From Chinchilla lanigera (taxonomy: Eukaryota; Chordata; Mammalia; Rodentia; Chinchillidae), in NCBI RefSeq assembly GCF_000276665.1, contig NW_004955470.1:346365-410364 (forward strand): a stretch of 64,000 bases of DNA, read 5' to 3'. Shown here piece after piece: positions 47,480-59,790 of this stretch. The position numbers were made by a program, and so were the translations under genes. Position 1 is the first letter of the stretch, and every line of letters begins with the position of its first letter. Under the pieces are notes generated by a model. The model did no database searches. It worked only from the letters and a program-made list of their open reading frames with translations, and had not been told where the DNA came from.

Positions 47480-47799
47480 TGTTGGGAGCCACTGGAGTTG
47501 GTTGTTGGTCATATGTGTGAGGGCAGACAGTGCCAGAGTGCCTCAGGCAGTCAAGCAACCTCAGTATTGAAAAAGGTATCCTAGTTGGACAATTACAGTT
47601 GTTAGTCTAGGCAACATTATCTCTCATGATACTATTTTGCAAGTGTATAAAATAAATGCCCTTACTGTTGAAGTCAGTCATCTTCTTCATCAGGAAAGAG
47701 GTAACTCCACCTGACCCTGGATATCGTCTCTTGTCTTTATTTTCTAAATCCTCCCTCCATTTTCTCTTAGGGACCACAGAGAGACCACCAACTCCCACA
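47480..47799 (+). mobile_element. 3' LTR of provirus
   Basis: 320 bp, TGTTGGGAGCC to ACTCCCACA. Similar to but clearly diverged from the 5' LTR by several substitutions and small indels, so integration is not very recent. TATA-like TATAAAATAAATG near 47646. Target duplication CTTGTC follows at 47800-47805. Confidence 0.93.
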
Positions 47800-48040
47800 C
47801 TTGTCCTGGCCCATGGGGGTGGGGATCTGAGAAGGAAAGTGTTCAAAACCTACAGGCCCAGAATATGAAACCAGGAAAAGTTTCTGAAAACCCAGGACTC
47901 TAGGGTCCAGTCCAGCTCCACTCAGAGCTGTTCTCACTGTCCCGACATATAAAAGACATGAGGAGGATCAGCAAAAGTTCCGTCCCTGAGTCTTGTGTCA
48001 GCCAGGTGCTGCTCTGCTTAGAAAGATAAGGAGCTGTGTG

Positions 48041-48041
<1 letters not shown>
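47800..48041. repeat. V-upstream module, copy 5, right part
   Basis: Continuation of the interrupted module (GGAAAAGTTTCTGAAAACCCAGGACTC-like, GCTGTTCTCACTGTCCCGACAT), matching 19390-19638. Confidence 0.75.

Positions 48042-48074
<33 letters not shown>
48042..48074. repeat. (AC)n microsatellite
   Basis: About 16 AC units, longer than the paralogous repeat at 19639-19658. Confidence 0.95.
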
Positions 48075-48076
<2 letters not shown>

Positions 48077-49488
48077 TATATGGGTAGTTTGTCAACATAG
48101 TAAAGGGAAAAGGGGCAAACCTAAAGTGAAACTCAGTATCACAATTATCCCTCATTTTCTGGGGTACTTTAAAGGCTGGGGCTTGAAGGCCGTGTAGTGT
48201 GCTAATGTAACTGTGACTCAGCTCTGTCACATTGGGGTAATTGGGGATTTAATTTCATATGTAAGGTACAATAACTTTTTCCTTTGTGGTGACGTTTTTA
48301 AATCTCTAATTTTGTTACACTTTCAACCCTAGGTATAAGATGTGATCAAGTATACAGTGAACATATAAATTTAGACATTTGTGAGAGTAAAAAACACATT
48401 CCCATAATCCCCCACAACACTGAAAGTACTGTAGTTTTGAGCCCATGTGATTCTGTTCCATTGTTCTTGCCACACTTGGAAGCAGTTGTGAAAGTCTTCT
48501 TCATGAGTGTCTGACAGGGCCTGGTAGCAAATACAGAGACAGCTGTTGGCAGTGCCCGCCAGCTTATGAGCAGGCTGTAATACCATCACAGTGTGTCCTC
48601 ATCTCCCTTTTCAGGTGGATCTGGAGGAATGCAACCTGTGACTCTTCCCCAAGGTCAAAATTAACATGAACGATAAATGTTTTCAATTAATTCAGAGCAC
48701 TGAGGCAGCCATGACAATACTTTTAAAGAAAATGATGAAAAACTTCTAAAAATACTTGAGAATGTAGCAAGAATGATTGTACAGATACGTTCAAAGCAAA
48801 GGGGAATAATTTGAATGGTATAAATGACAATATGTCTTTTGCTATAATGAATGATTTTAATTGAATCATGTACCATATTTTGTGCTCACAGCTCATATAA
48901 TTGAATCTATTTAGAGTGTTATCATCAAGGAAATGTATGCATCTTGTAAAATCCAACAAATAATTATGCAAGAAGAGCATGCTTTTAATCACTGCTAGTT
49001 AGTTTAAGATTGCTGTGAGCATTCACATGAACATTTAGGAATACTACTGTTTGCAGTATAAAAAAACTGTTGAGTTACCTCAAAGAGACCTGGTGAATTT
49101 ATGTGCTAAGCATTAGCTAGCAAAGAATACTAAAGAAAAAGATAGCCCGTGCACCTTCACCTTGGTAGAGGCTTTGAGGGTCACGCACAGCAACATCAAG
49201 GGGCACAGATGGTCTTCCTGGTTCAGTACAGAGGCACAATGTGTGCAATGGCTGTAGCTCAGGAACACGTGTGTGTGTTGAAAAAGACAAAGTTTTATTT
49301 TCAAGTGTAAAATCACAGATGGATTCTGATTGTTACAAGATTGTTCTGCTCTTGTATTTCTAACATGGTAGAACAATATTGTTTTCAATAAACCATGAAG
49401 AGTTTTCCTAATCCTTGTCCCAACTGAATGTCTTTCCTGTTCTTTGCTATTAGTATCTGGCTGCTGTGTGTCACGTGGCTTTCCTCAT
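48075..49488. repeat. Intergenic, paralogous to 19659-21053
   Basis: Non-coding sequence shared with the left copy. No gene seen. Confidence 0.7.
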
Positions 49489-49682
49489 CTCTTGCTTCAC
49501 TGAAGGAGGCAAACTGCTACTCTGTTGACAGTGCTAAGCTGCAAGGTCTTCTGGCTCAGGGTGGCTGATTCATGTGCAATTTAAGTGTGTCCCAAATCCA
49601 CTGCCACTCAACCTTAATGGGATATCAGTTTGCAAACTCATTTCTTTCATGTTTCTCAGGACTTGCTGTGGTAGCTGAAAAG
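49489..49682 (-). pseudogene. Truncated Vkappa relic 2
   Basis: Paralogue of the relic at 21054-21258: the 3' half of a kappa V exon (FR3-like SGSGFGTH, PEPEDLAA, HCQQSSSLPP) ending beside a decayed heptamer TTCAGTG (49498-49504). No leader or FR1. The same stop-bearing body shows the truncation predates the duplication. Confidence 0.78.
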
Positions 49683-49809
49683 TAAAGTGGGGATATTCCT
49701 AATCTCATTAATAAAATGTATGCTTAAAACTGAATGATCATCTCACAAATACTCATTTTCAGTGTGCAGAAAACTAAATTTATATTTTCCTTTAAAATTA
49801 CAGTAATGA

Positions 49810-49907
49810 GGGGCTGGGGATTTAGCTCAGCGGCAAAGCGCCTGCCTGGCAAGTGCAAGGTCGTGAGTTCGGTTCCCGGTACCGGAGGAAAAAAAAAAAA
49901 AATAAAT
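49810..49907 (+). mobile_element. ID-type SINE
   Basis: Plus-strand, well-preserved ID element (GGGGCTGGGGATTTAGCTCA through GGTTCCCGGTACCGG, A-rich tail). Target-site duplication AAAATTACAGTAATGA at 49794-49809 and 49908-49923. The left copy near 21375 (AAAAGTTGCAATAATGAAAT) is uninterrupted. Confidence 0.95.
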
Positions 49908-50504
49908 AAAATTACAGTAATGAAATAATTCTGGATTGGAAGACATGAAGAAAATATTTATTCAATGTTAACTTTGGGTAACTAAGTTCCACTTCCTTCT
50001 CTCTCTGTGCTCTATTCTGTTATGTGTTAATTTCATATTAACAAATCCTTTACCTGTGTACAGTAGGTCTCTGGAATGTAAGCTCCTTGTCATACCTCCT
50101 GTTCATTACTTACTTTCCAGCAGAAATGTGAGGTTGTTCCCAAAGGGCCAGTATTAGTAATTTCCTCTGATAGAAGACAGCAGATCACAGCAGCCAAAGG
50201 GGTGGTTTTTCTGAAGAGACAACTGGTTAATGTGCACATCATACCTGGATTAGGGTTAGGGTCAGCACACTCAAAACATGACAGATGTTTGAAGTGAGAA
50301 CTACAGTGGGCAAATTAAATGTTTTGGTGGAAGGAGCACAAAAGTCTACTTTTGAAAACTGTACCCAAGGCTGTAAATTGAGTACTAGAAAAGCAAATTC
50401 TGCAGCACCAAGCATAACTGTGGGGCTCAGGATCAAAACAGACAAAAGCTTCTTTCTCTCCTTTAGCTCACAAATCCTTCAGATTACTTTTGTTTTTTTA
50501 TATT

Positions 50505-50600
50505 TCTTTTGAGACAGGGTCTCACTACGTAGCCCAGTTGGGATCAAACTTGCTGCGATCCTCCTGCCTCAGCCTCCCTACTGGTGGAACTGCTGACGAA
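50505..50600 (-). mobile_element. B1-like SINE fragment
   Basis: Paralogue of 21962-22055 (TTTTGAGACAGGGTCTCACT, CCTGCCTCAGCCTCCCTACT). Confidence 0.75.
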
Positions 50601-53600
50601 TGCATCATTTGTCCTGTAAAAAAGATTGCATAAATTCTGTTGATTCTGAAATGACAAATGCTACTCTGGTGGCCATTCTGAACTGGGATGTTGATAACTT
50701 GGAAAAGAATAAGATGAATGAGTTCAGCAGGTCGTGGGAGTACACACCAATTGACAGCACTTACAATACATGCCTAAGTGAATGAAATCTACAATTCAGA
50801 ATGATCCAGAAATAAAATGAAGAAATAACACAAATGCTGAGGTTCCTCAGACTGGGGAAGTTGAGAAGCTGGAGCACAGCTGGTCTATACTGGAATTCAG
50901 ACAGTTGAAATACAACTTGTGAGAATTTGAAATCCTGCAGCTTCTGGCTAGAATGGAAAAACATGTGGCTCCATCTAGAAATACATACATTTCAGCATAT
51001 TCTGTATTTCTGGTTTATGACATAGATGATATTGTGTCTTTTGTGTGTTAGGGAAGGCCACACCCAAGAGACGGTGGAAACTTTAGTGTTTACAAATGGG
51101 GAATATCACAGAAAGCCTAGCAGTCTCCACATGATAATGTCAGGCTGGGTAAGAAGGTTGGAGAAAAGGATAAATAAAAGCATTAAAGGGAAGCATGCAG
51201 AGGAGAAAAATAAAATCCTGGCAGTGTGGAAAATTCTTCCCAGAGACAGGGGTGACTTATCAGGAGGTAACTTGACTGTTTAAATAACTAAGTCAATCTC
51301 ATAGCAGCAGTAATGTTTCTAACTTTAGTCTAGAGCTTCCGGATCTCACAAGGGCCTAACCTTTTAAATGTCTGTTTTCATATGGATACAACAAATAAGA
51401 CAATTTTTATAAATTTTCAGGTTGAAGCATGTCAGAGTTGAGGAAATTTGTGGATAGGGCGTCCTGAGAGAGAGATCCTGAGCTGTGTGCAGAAAGCACA
51501 GGGAATCCAAGGGTGAAGCTCATGAGGCGGACATTCCAGATGTGAGGTACTTGACTGAATTTGGAGGTCATGGGTGGTTGACCTTGATCTGAGATTGAAG
51601 CTTTCCTGTGTGGAATATTTCTCACATGGCACATAGTTTCCTTTCATAAGACAGTGTAAAGTAAAGTGATACAGCGTGACCAGGACTGGCGGTGTCCCCC
51701 AGTAAAACTGACCCACAGTACTCAGCCATTGTTCTCAGTTGTCTCCCACAATGGGTGAAGATAACCATCACATTTTTGGCACTGAAATTCACCGATATGT
51801 AGAAAGAATTTGATATCATGGCTATTTGTCAGGTTTCTCATTGTTGGAACAGAACACCTGACATGCCCTTCTTAAAGGAGGAGAGGAATATTGGACTCAC
51901 AGCTTCAGAGAATTCAGCGCATAGCAGCTGGCTCCAGGTGTTTACATTATGGTATGTGGAGCTGGTGGAAAAAAGCTGCATAATCCATAGGAACTTGGAA
52001 CAGCACAATGGAGGACACGGGCCAGGGACCAGATACAGACCCAAGATTGTGCCTCTAACACTCATCCAGGCACACCCTGAAGCGAGCTTGATCAATGCAG
52101 TAGGTGCCTCCTATGCAACGAAGTTGATGAATTAGGTTCTACCAAGACCATCCTGGCAGGGGAATTTGGAAATGTCTTCATCGTGGATGAGTAGGAGCAG
52201 AACAAAACTTCATTTGTGCAACAGACACGGGCTGTCAACACATGTGTGTTTCTGTGTAAAAAATTTGACTTTGAGGTCATGCCCGTAAGTGAAGTAAATC
52301 ACTCACACATGTGTAAATATCACCTTGTCTCACCAGTGTGAGAAACAGAAAGCGTAGATAAGAATGAAATTGTGCAAGGATATGGTGAAATGGGAGAAAA
52401 TTGCTCAAAAGAAAAGGGACATTACTAAAGGAGGAGGGAGAAAGGAAGGGAGGAAAAAGAGAAAATGAGAAAAGAAGATAAAATGAAAAGAAATTTTTGT
52501 AAATAAAGAAGGGAAGAGGGGTTGAAAGGAGGGGAGGGGAATGGAAGAAAAAAAGAAATATCAAGGTATATTATGTACAAGGTCAGATTCCCTATGATGA
52601 ATATGATCACTGCATATATCTAAAATGTACCAATACACATAATTTTAAGAAAAACCTGGAGGTAGCAGGTGGCTGCCTGACCTGCACCACAGGCTCCCTG
52701 GAGAAACAGTGCCAAGCTGTGGCTCAGGAGTGAGCTGTGTCCAGATGCCTGGGAATGGTCCAGCCATAGTCTCAGGCTGGGCAGGTGATGATTCATGGAT
52801 GAATGTAAGCTTTCACACATGATCGTAGAGGATTCACACCAGAAGGAAATTTATCATGACACTGTGATGTTTTATTGAGTACAGAGACATAGCTCTTTGG
52901 CCTATTTTTTTTTCCCTGAATGTCACTATTGGTGCAGGTATAACAAAATATACTGCTTGGCATTGTCCTTCTAGACACAGCTAGATTTTAGGCATAGTTC
53001 CTTGGGAACTGGAAGCTAGACCATGCCAGTCCTATATGAGATGGGAGATGCTTGTGAGGAAACGTTAGTCTGAGTGCTGGTGTTCAAGTCCTCTTTGCCT
53101 GGCCTATGGCGAACACATAGGTTTTAGACTTTTTCCCATCTTGATGAGGAGCACCTTATTCCTTGTGTACAACAGAGAGAACAGGCCTTGCTTCCTTTTT
53201 TGTTAGACTGAGGGTTGTTTTTCAAGTGCATTTTCCTTGTGAGCCATCTCACGAGACTCAGAAATGCTCCCCTTTTCACTCTAAGTAACAGAAGAAATGG
53301 TTTTAGCCAATACTTCCCTGATCAGATCGTTCTGAGTGTGTCCTGAGTGATCTTTGAATATGGACAGGAAGTTTGTTGGGAAAATGGGCAAAATTATTGC
53401 TGGATGAAAGCGAACAATGAATCCATAATAGTACCAGCCAAGAACGCCCAGGACTCCAGGGAATTTCTAGACACAAGCAGAGCTTTCTCTGCTATCACAG
53501 TTGTGCACTTCCACCTCTTTTGCCCACGTGTGGAGAAACACCTGTATTTTCCCTGCTCCATGACAGCCATCCCCTTTCTCGTAATAGGTCCTTGCTTCTG

Positions 53601-56600
53601 ACGCATTCTCACACTCATTTTGTGTTGTTTGATGAGATACCACAATCATAAATGGGTTTCAGGCACTGTCTGCTATTGTGGTTACATTAGCTTGTTATAT
53701 TTGGCTTTCAGTTAAAAGTTGATAATTTCTGAATTGGGAATCCAAGACCCCGGTGACATTTTCCAATCATTGCATTCTCTTTACCAGGTTAAAGGCAGTA
53801 GAGTCAGCCGGCTTATTTTCCAGAGAAATTCATTTACTCCTTGCTTGTACTAACTTTGGATGTCTGTTTGCAGTCATTATCTGCATGGCATGATGAAACT
53901 ATTCTGAGAGGTCGCAACTTACATTACAAAGATTGGAGCCCGCAGAGAGGGAGAGACAATAGGAAGACACTCAGTGACCGCTATGAGCCAAAACAAAGGA
54001 AAAAGATTTCCTCTTGATGAATATTTGTTGCAACCTTAAACATAACACCATGATGCCATTTACCAGGAACAGTGAATTTAGTTATTGTGAATTTTCTAAA
54101 CCCTTAGGCCTGCCATTCATGAGCAATCAATATGTCCCTTTTTAGACTTGCTCTGTGACACGGTCCATGAGCAAGGACACTTGAAGTTTACATTATGTGA
54201 TTTCCACTCTTCCACGACACCTTTGACTAACACAGTGGTGTAATGTCCATCTAACTCAAATTACTGATAAATGTCAAAGCAAAAACACGTCTGCATTACC
54301 CGACATAGTCCATAAACACAAAGAAATGTTTGAGTTCACCTAAAATTTTAACCCAGATATGAATGCATGCATATGTGTGTATGTGTCCCCAATAACATAT
54401 CTAGTAAATAGGTGAGCCTATATTTATATTATTAATGTGTAGGCAAAATGCTACAAATATTGTTCATTATTAATTTTACCTTTTCAAGATCCTCATTTAT
54501 TGATTATGAAATATTTACACTAAGTCTATACCTTTCAAATAAACACTTATGTAAAGGGGTAGATGTGGAAATTTTATGTTGGTCCACGTTCACAGAAGAA
54601 CAGCTGATAAACAGCCACTCAAAAATCAATGCGTGAGAACACTGAACATGTATTTCATGTTCCTGCATCTTCTGTTCACGGTTTACCTATGGTGGCACAA
54701 CTCACTGCCACGTGTACAACCAGGTTCTTGTTTTTGTGTCCAGATTTTCATTGATCAGGGACAAATACTGAAGAGCAACAATTTCTAGGAGCCCCACCTT
54801 CTCATAGTCAATTACTAGATGAGCAAAATGCCCACATGGGCAAATATTGGATCATTCTATTGACACACACTTCTGTAGATTGTCCTTAGGTGAGGAGAGT
54901 CATTGTAAAGTATTCCAAATTTCATTTTGTATTAATAAACTGGAGATAAGAGACGCTAAGTTTTGGATGTGGCTTATTCAACAGGACTTCTGCCTGGATG
55001 CTGGGTTCTCTCTGCAGACACTAAAGAGGTAGAAAGCCATTAAGTGCTGAAGTCTGGCACAAGACATTGAAGGTGTTGCCTCTGGAAGGGATCAGTGCTG
55101 ATCTTACACAGTGAGCTGCTCTCAATGAGAGGGTGGTGTGATGAAGTGAAGCCACATTACAGGCGTGGCCAGCCCAGCACACAGCTGGTTTCCTTCCTAT
55201 TCACACGCCATGCTCTGACAGCAATGGCTGTGTCCTTACCAGGGGACATGCAGATGGGCCTGCACACTCCTGAACTTGGAACCTCCAAAACTGAGTGAAA
55301 CAAATCTATTTTCTTTATGATTAACTCAGTTTTGAATATTTTGTTATAAACAAAAAAAGAATAACACAGGTGCATTTTTTAATGTGTAGTTTTCAATAGA
55401 AATCTCCTTCAATAGATTCATTGATTGTAAAGGGATCTCGTCAACTGAAATAAACTTCCAATCACAGCCTCTTAACCCTTCTATAGGTCACATACTAACA
55501 TGCTAAAATGCAGATCGTCTTTCAGGAGGTCTAATGTGATTCTGAAATTTTGCATTTTTACAATCCCACTGATGATGATTTTTATATCCTGGGTAGATTT
55601 AGTGTAGATGGAAAACACTGCTACATTCACATTAGCTTTGTTCTGGTTTCTCTTTTGTCAACAAAGTTGTGCTCTTCTCAAATGATCCTTACACATTTCA
55701 TGTACACTTCTGACTTTGCCTTGACACTGTGCCTTCATGACGCTTGCTTGTTGTAACCTCACCCTTCTGACTACAATTCACAGCATACATAAAAGTACTG
55801 CAGCACTATTACCTACCTGACACAGTTTTGAGCTGTAGTATATACTGGCAGACAAATAAGTCACTACATAGGCCATATTCCTATAAGTACCAAAATTTCT
55901 GGAATTAGGTTTCCTTGAACTACTTTTCAAATCATTTTCCATGGAAATGCTCAAGGAAAGGCCTCTGAGACTTGGAGCTGAAGGAGGATGATTCAGCAGG
56001 TTCTGTGGCGAGATCAGGGAGAGATGTGGGTGGAGAATCCCCTGTGTCTTTGTGCTGTAGGTTGCTGAGAGCATCAGCACTCCCACACTTAAGTTTTCAG
56101 GTCACATGTGAGGACCACATAGTTGCAGGGTCATAACATCAGTGGCAGAGGTGCTATGGCTTCTGAGGAAGCACCAGAGGATGTTGTATTTTTAGTATCT
56201 GCTTTTTCCATCAGTATTTTACCGTGGTTGCCTATATGGTAATTACCTGCTTGAAATTTATGTTGTGGGTGTTGTTGATCTTTTGGAGAATGAGAATCAT
56301 TTGTTGTGGAGTCTACTTTTGTTGCTGTTGCTGTGCTTTTGTTTGTTCTGCTTTACTTTTGAGACAGGGTCTCACTGTGTAGCCTAGTATGGCCTTGAAG
56401 TCATTGTGTAGTCCGTGCCTAGCTTTGGATTTATGGCAACAATGTGGCCTTGGCCTCTCTACTGCTGTGATAATTGACAAACACCACCATGTCCAGCCTA
56501 TTCTGTGTTCTGTTTGTTTCTTTGGATGACTCTTTCACTACCATACTTCTGGTCATGGAAAGGAATTTGAATGTCCATTCTATGAATTTCATCTTATATT

Positions 56601-56906
56601 TCTGTTTGTAATAGCTACCAGTGTTTGCCTTTTGTTGTATGAATGTCCAGTCTTGCTCTAATCCATACTCCTAAAGTGTAATGCTTTGTGTCTTTTAATA
56701 AATTAGGAGAGGCATCATCATGTCTGTGTTTCTGGAGCTGGGGAGTAGGAAAACGTGTTAAGGGGCAAGGACTCTGTCTGACCACTTCCCTAAGATGTTG
56801 AAATGACCTTCAACTAAGGGATGCACCTGAGAAACACTCCTATCAGCTGCAGGTAATAGGAAGAGAGGCTGAGGCAGCTCAGCCTCACACTTCTGTTTCT
56901 CTGGGA
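50601..56906. repeat. Long intergenic block, right copy
   Basis: Aligns in order with 22056-28421: small open frame, repeat-like 51835-52190, polypurine tract 52380-52565, LTR-like 54955-55325 and B1-like SINE 56358-56500. No V segment. Confidence 0.72.
51026..51283 (+). other. Small open frame kept in three paralogues, copy 2
   Basis: 85 codons, ending KILPRDRGDLSGGNLTV. Most residues match the frame at 22496-22747 and the stop is at the same aligned position. The start codons are not equivalent. No domain recognised. Confidence 0.25.
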
Positions 56907-56934
56907 GGTTTATGTCATGGCTTGTATCACTGTG
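56907..56934 (-). promoter_or_regulatory. V-F recombination signal (12-RSS)
   Basis: Minus strand: heptamer CACAGTG (56928-56934), 12-bp spacer, nonamer ACATAAACC (56907-56915). Intact despite the broken exon. Confidence 0.94.
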
Positions 56935-57407
56935 GGAGGCCAATAGTAACCCTGTTGACAGTATAAGTTGCAACATTCTCAGGTTGCAGGTTGCTGATGC
57001 TGAGAGTGAAATCTGTCCCAGACCCACTGCCGCTGAACCTGGATGGGACCCCAGACTGCACAGTGGTTGCATAACGGATGAGGAGTTTAGGTACTTGCCC
57101 GGGTTTCTGCTGATACCAGTGTAAACTATTGCTAATACCCTGGCTGGCTTGACAAGTGATGGTGACTTTCTCTCCTAAAGGTGCAGACACAGATGGAGAC
57201 TGGGACAACTGGATGTCACATCTGCCACCTGACAGTGGAAATAAAAAACAAATATTTACATAATTAAGCACATTATAAAAGAACTTCCGGAAACATTCAG
57301 GAGGCTCTGACCATACAGTGCTGAGGAAATCCCCAGGGCTGCCCTTCCTTACCTGGCAGCGAGAGCAGCAGGAGCCCCAGGAGCTGAGCGGGGACCCTCA
57401 TGTCCAT
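56935..57407 (-). pseudogene. IGKV: Vkappa segment V-F, IGKV1-like, frameshifted
   Basis: Kappa variable segment with one disabling lesion. The leader exon (57353-57407) encodes [18 protein letters not shown] with a GTAAGG donor. The V exon (56935-57228) follows a TGTCAG acceptor, completes the leader with GGRC and starts [16 protein letters not shown], one codon shorter in FR1 than its neighbours. FR1 Cys (ITCQAS), Trp ([12 protein letters not shown]) and FR3 ([15 protein letters not shown]) are intact. In the YYC codons one base is missing (plus strand GACAGTATAAG near 56959-56969, versus GACAGTAATAAG elsewhere). This shifts the second Cys and CDR3 out of frame. Octamer, splice sites and RSS are intact, so the lesion looks recent, or could be a base-call error. 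Confidence 0.9.
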
Positions 57408-57485
57408 GCTGTGTCCTGACTGGGACTGACTCCTGCACAGGGTGTGACAGCCTATGAAGAAGTCCTCAGGGCCTGGCTCTGGGAC

Positions 57486-57493
57486 ATGCAAAT
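57486..57493 (-). promoter_or_regulatory. V-F promoter octamer
   Basis: ATTTGCAT on the minus strand, 79 bp upstream of the V-F leader ATG. Confidence 0.92.
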
Positions 57494-58560
57494 CAGCAGG
57501 GTGGGCGGGGTGGGCTCAGCTGCAAGCCTGGCTCATCTCAGTGACTGCACAGACACAGGGACTCAGATGTCCAGGATGAGATCACATGGCTATAGATTTG
57601 TTTGGAGTTCGTTTTTTCTCCCTTGTGAGCACAGGACCAAACCCGTCAGATTTTCCTTTGAGTACGGTGTTGTTTTCCTCACTTTGATGCTCATCACATC
57701 TTCTTTTGTTATTTTTCCATATAGCACAGAACCTGCTAGACATAGCTCAGTCCTACAAAAATCAAAGATTGGTTGCTTTTAGGTTCCCTGCTTGTGTAGT
57801 TAATATTGTATCTTCCCCATGCTGAGGTTCCCTGATCATCATGCAGTAAGTTATCAGCACTACTCTCCAGGAATGTAGTAAGGAAGAAGAGATTGCATTT
57901 CCATGATTTGTAATCACCAGAACCTGCAAGGTACATCACAATAAAGACTAGATCCTGAAACAAAAGGACAAATTATGAAAGAAGACTTTACAACTCCAGT
58001 GGCTCACCTGAATCATTCAATCTCATTTCTGCTTACCACCGCACTTTTTCTATCCCCATACTTGGAGACACTGTAGACTAAGAGATATCAGCCTGGGGAC
58101 TTCAGGACACCAGGGCATACAGGCTGCTATAGGTGCTTAATAAAAACCAGCAAGGATGCGGCAGTCTGGAGAAGTAGATAGACACAAGCAAGCACAGAAT
58201 GAGGAGGGAAAAGTCCATAGCCATGTAAAAGCCCAGAAATATTGATATTTAGAAAAGCAAGTGAAATAAGAAAAAAAAAAAAATAGGGAGAACCAACACT
58301 GAATGTGAGGTCACTTATTGAGGGTGGTGAATTTTCCTCTAGAGGACTAAAGAAGAGAATCCTAATATAATCTAAGCCAACACACAGACTAAGCCAGCAT
58401 ATGAATGGGCCATCTGGGACAAAGAGAGACCTGAGTACTGTGTACCAAGCTGGTATGGGAGACATTTCCCTTTAGATCCAAACACTGCAGGTACCGAGTC
58501 CCCTTCATTTTTTTGGTATCTCCAGGATGGAGCAGCCACTCTTCTCAGTGATTCAGAAAG
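57494..58560. other. V-F 5' flank, mostly unique
   Basis: After the first part, similarity to the other V 5' flanks fades. No V-upstream module is found at the expected distance. A poly-A run lies near 58270. No gene seen. Confidence 0.5.
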
Positions 58561-58569
58561 CACCCAAAC

Positions 58570-58990
58570 TGCCAATAAGTTTGATGAAGTTTACCACATC
58601 TTTAAAGAGCTAACACAAATGCTCCTCTAAATGTTCCATGAAGTAGAAAGGGAAGGAATCCTTCCAGAATTATCCTGCAAAGCTGGAATCACCTTGATCT
58701 CAAAATCAGATAGCGACTCCACAAAAAATAAAATAAAATAAAACAAAATAAAACATTGGACCAAATCTCTGAAGGTTTTCATTAAATTCTTATAAACTTA
58801 ATAATACATTAAAGGCTTGCATGATAATTTGGTTTCATTCCAGAAACAGAGATGGTTCATTGTATGCAAATCAAAAAACATCAGGAAAAATAAAACTACA
58901 AAGGAAAATAAAAGTCACATTCTTATTTTCATTTGTGTAGCAAAAGTCTTTGACAAAATCTTTATTTGTTCACGATAAGTGCCCTGAACA
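58570..58990 (+). mobile_element. LINE-1 ORF2 fragment
   Basis: Plus-strand translation in pieces reads FKELTQMLL, MFHEVEREGILP, ITLISKSDSDSTK and FGFIPE, the order of the reverse-transcriptase region of LINE-1 ORF2. Stops and an AAAAT-type insertion (58723-58754) break it. Confidence 0.65.
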
Positions 58991-59399
58991 AACTCGTACA
59001 GAAGAGACTCACCCGGCCAGTTTGGCAACTTAGCCGTCTGCTGTCTCAAAAAGAAACATGCAAAACATCTGGGATTTCCTTCAGTGTAAGTATCCTGGGT
59101 TCAATCCGCTGTGAAGAATAAAAAACAAATGAAACACGTGAAGAAGAGTTTTCTGTTGTAAAATATTAAATGAAAAGATATTCTCTTTCTACGTATTTGT
59201 GCAGAGCATATCAGAGCAATGATTCTTGTCACTGTCCTGTGTGTTCATAGCAATCAAGCTATGACTTGGATAATTAGCAGAAGTGATACTACATGTGAGT
59301 TCATTTCTCAAGGAGACACAAGCGTTGCAGTGTATCTGCTTGCTCCCTTGTCCTTCTGACTCTGTCCGTGCTGTGGCTCATGGGGACACTGAGTGGAGC
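58991..59399. other. Intergenic, nothing recognised
   Basis: About 400 bp with no V segment, RSS or clear repeat. Confidence 0.5.
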
Positions 59400-59790
59400 T
59401 GTCATGGTTTATATCTAGATGCCCCCTAATCTCTCTGCTTGGTGTTTGGGATGATTTGGATCATGGGAACCAGATCCTCATCCTTGGAATGGTCCACTAT
59501 GGCAAAGTTTAAGCTAAATGTGATTGGGGAGGTGAAGCCTGGTTGGAGGAGGTGGTCACAGGGCTGTGGTATGGAAGCCTGTATCTCCCTCCTGCTCCCT
59601 TGACTGCTCTTTGCTTCCTGCCTGCCATGCCATGAGCTGTTTCTCCTCTGCCCTACTGCCCTGCCTTGGAGCCTGCTGGCTCTGGGCTGAAACTTCTACA
59701 ACCTGTGAGCCAAAACTTCTCTTCCTTAACTTGTAGGTGTTTGGTACTGTGTCTCTGATACAAGAAAGTAAATAAAATAACACCCATAGA
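59400..59790. mobile_element. LTR-like interspersed repeat (tentative, MaLR-like)
   Basis: Runs from GTCATGGTTTATATCTAG through GATGATTTGGATCATGGGAACCAGATCCTCA to GTGTCTCTGATACAAGAAAGT, a MaLR-type LTR outline. The family is not certain. Confidence 0.4.

Larger units (their letters stand above)
41184..47799 (+). mobile_element. Endogenous betaretrovirus-like provirus (defective)
   Basis: A 6.6-kb element bounded by two related LTRs and a 6-bp target-site duplication. Order seen: 5' LTR, a tRNA-Lys-type primer-binding site, a leader, a dUTPase-like remnant, reverse transcriptase connection, RNase H and integrase remnants, about 1.9 kb without recognisable env, a purine-rich tract (AGAAGAGGGAGATA) and the 3' LTR. 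A dUTPase remnant ahead of pol, a Lys primer site and 6-bp duplications fit class II (ERVK/beta-like) elements. All frames carry stops and shifts, and gag is not recognised. It cannot encode a working virus. It lies opposite to V-gene transcription. Confidence 0.88.

Noticed and set aside
48018..48230. Frame with a Val-Cys repeat
   Set aside because: Translation of the AC microsatellite.
49810..49907. tRNA-like sequence with A and B boxes
   Set aside because: It is an ID SINE with A-tail and target-site duplication, not a tRNA gene.
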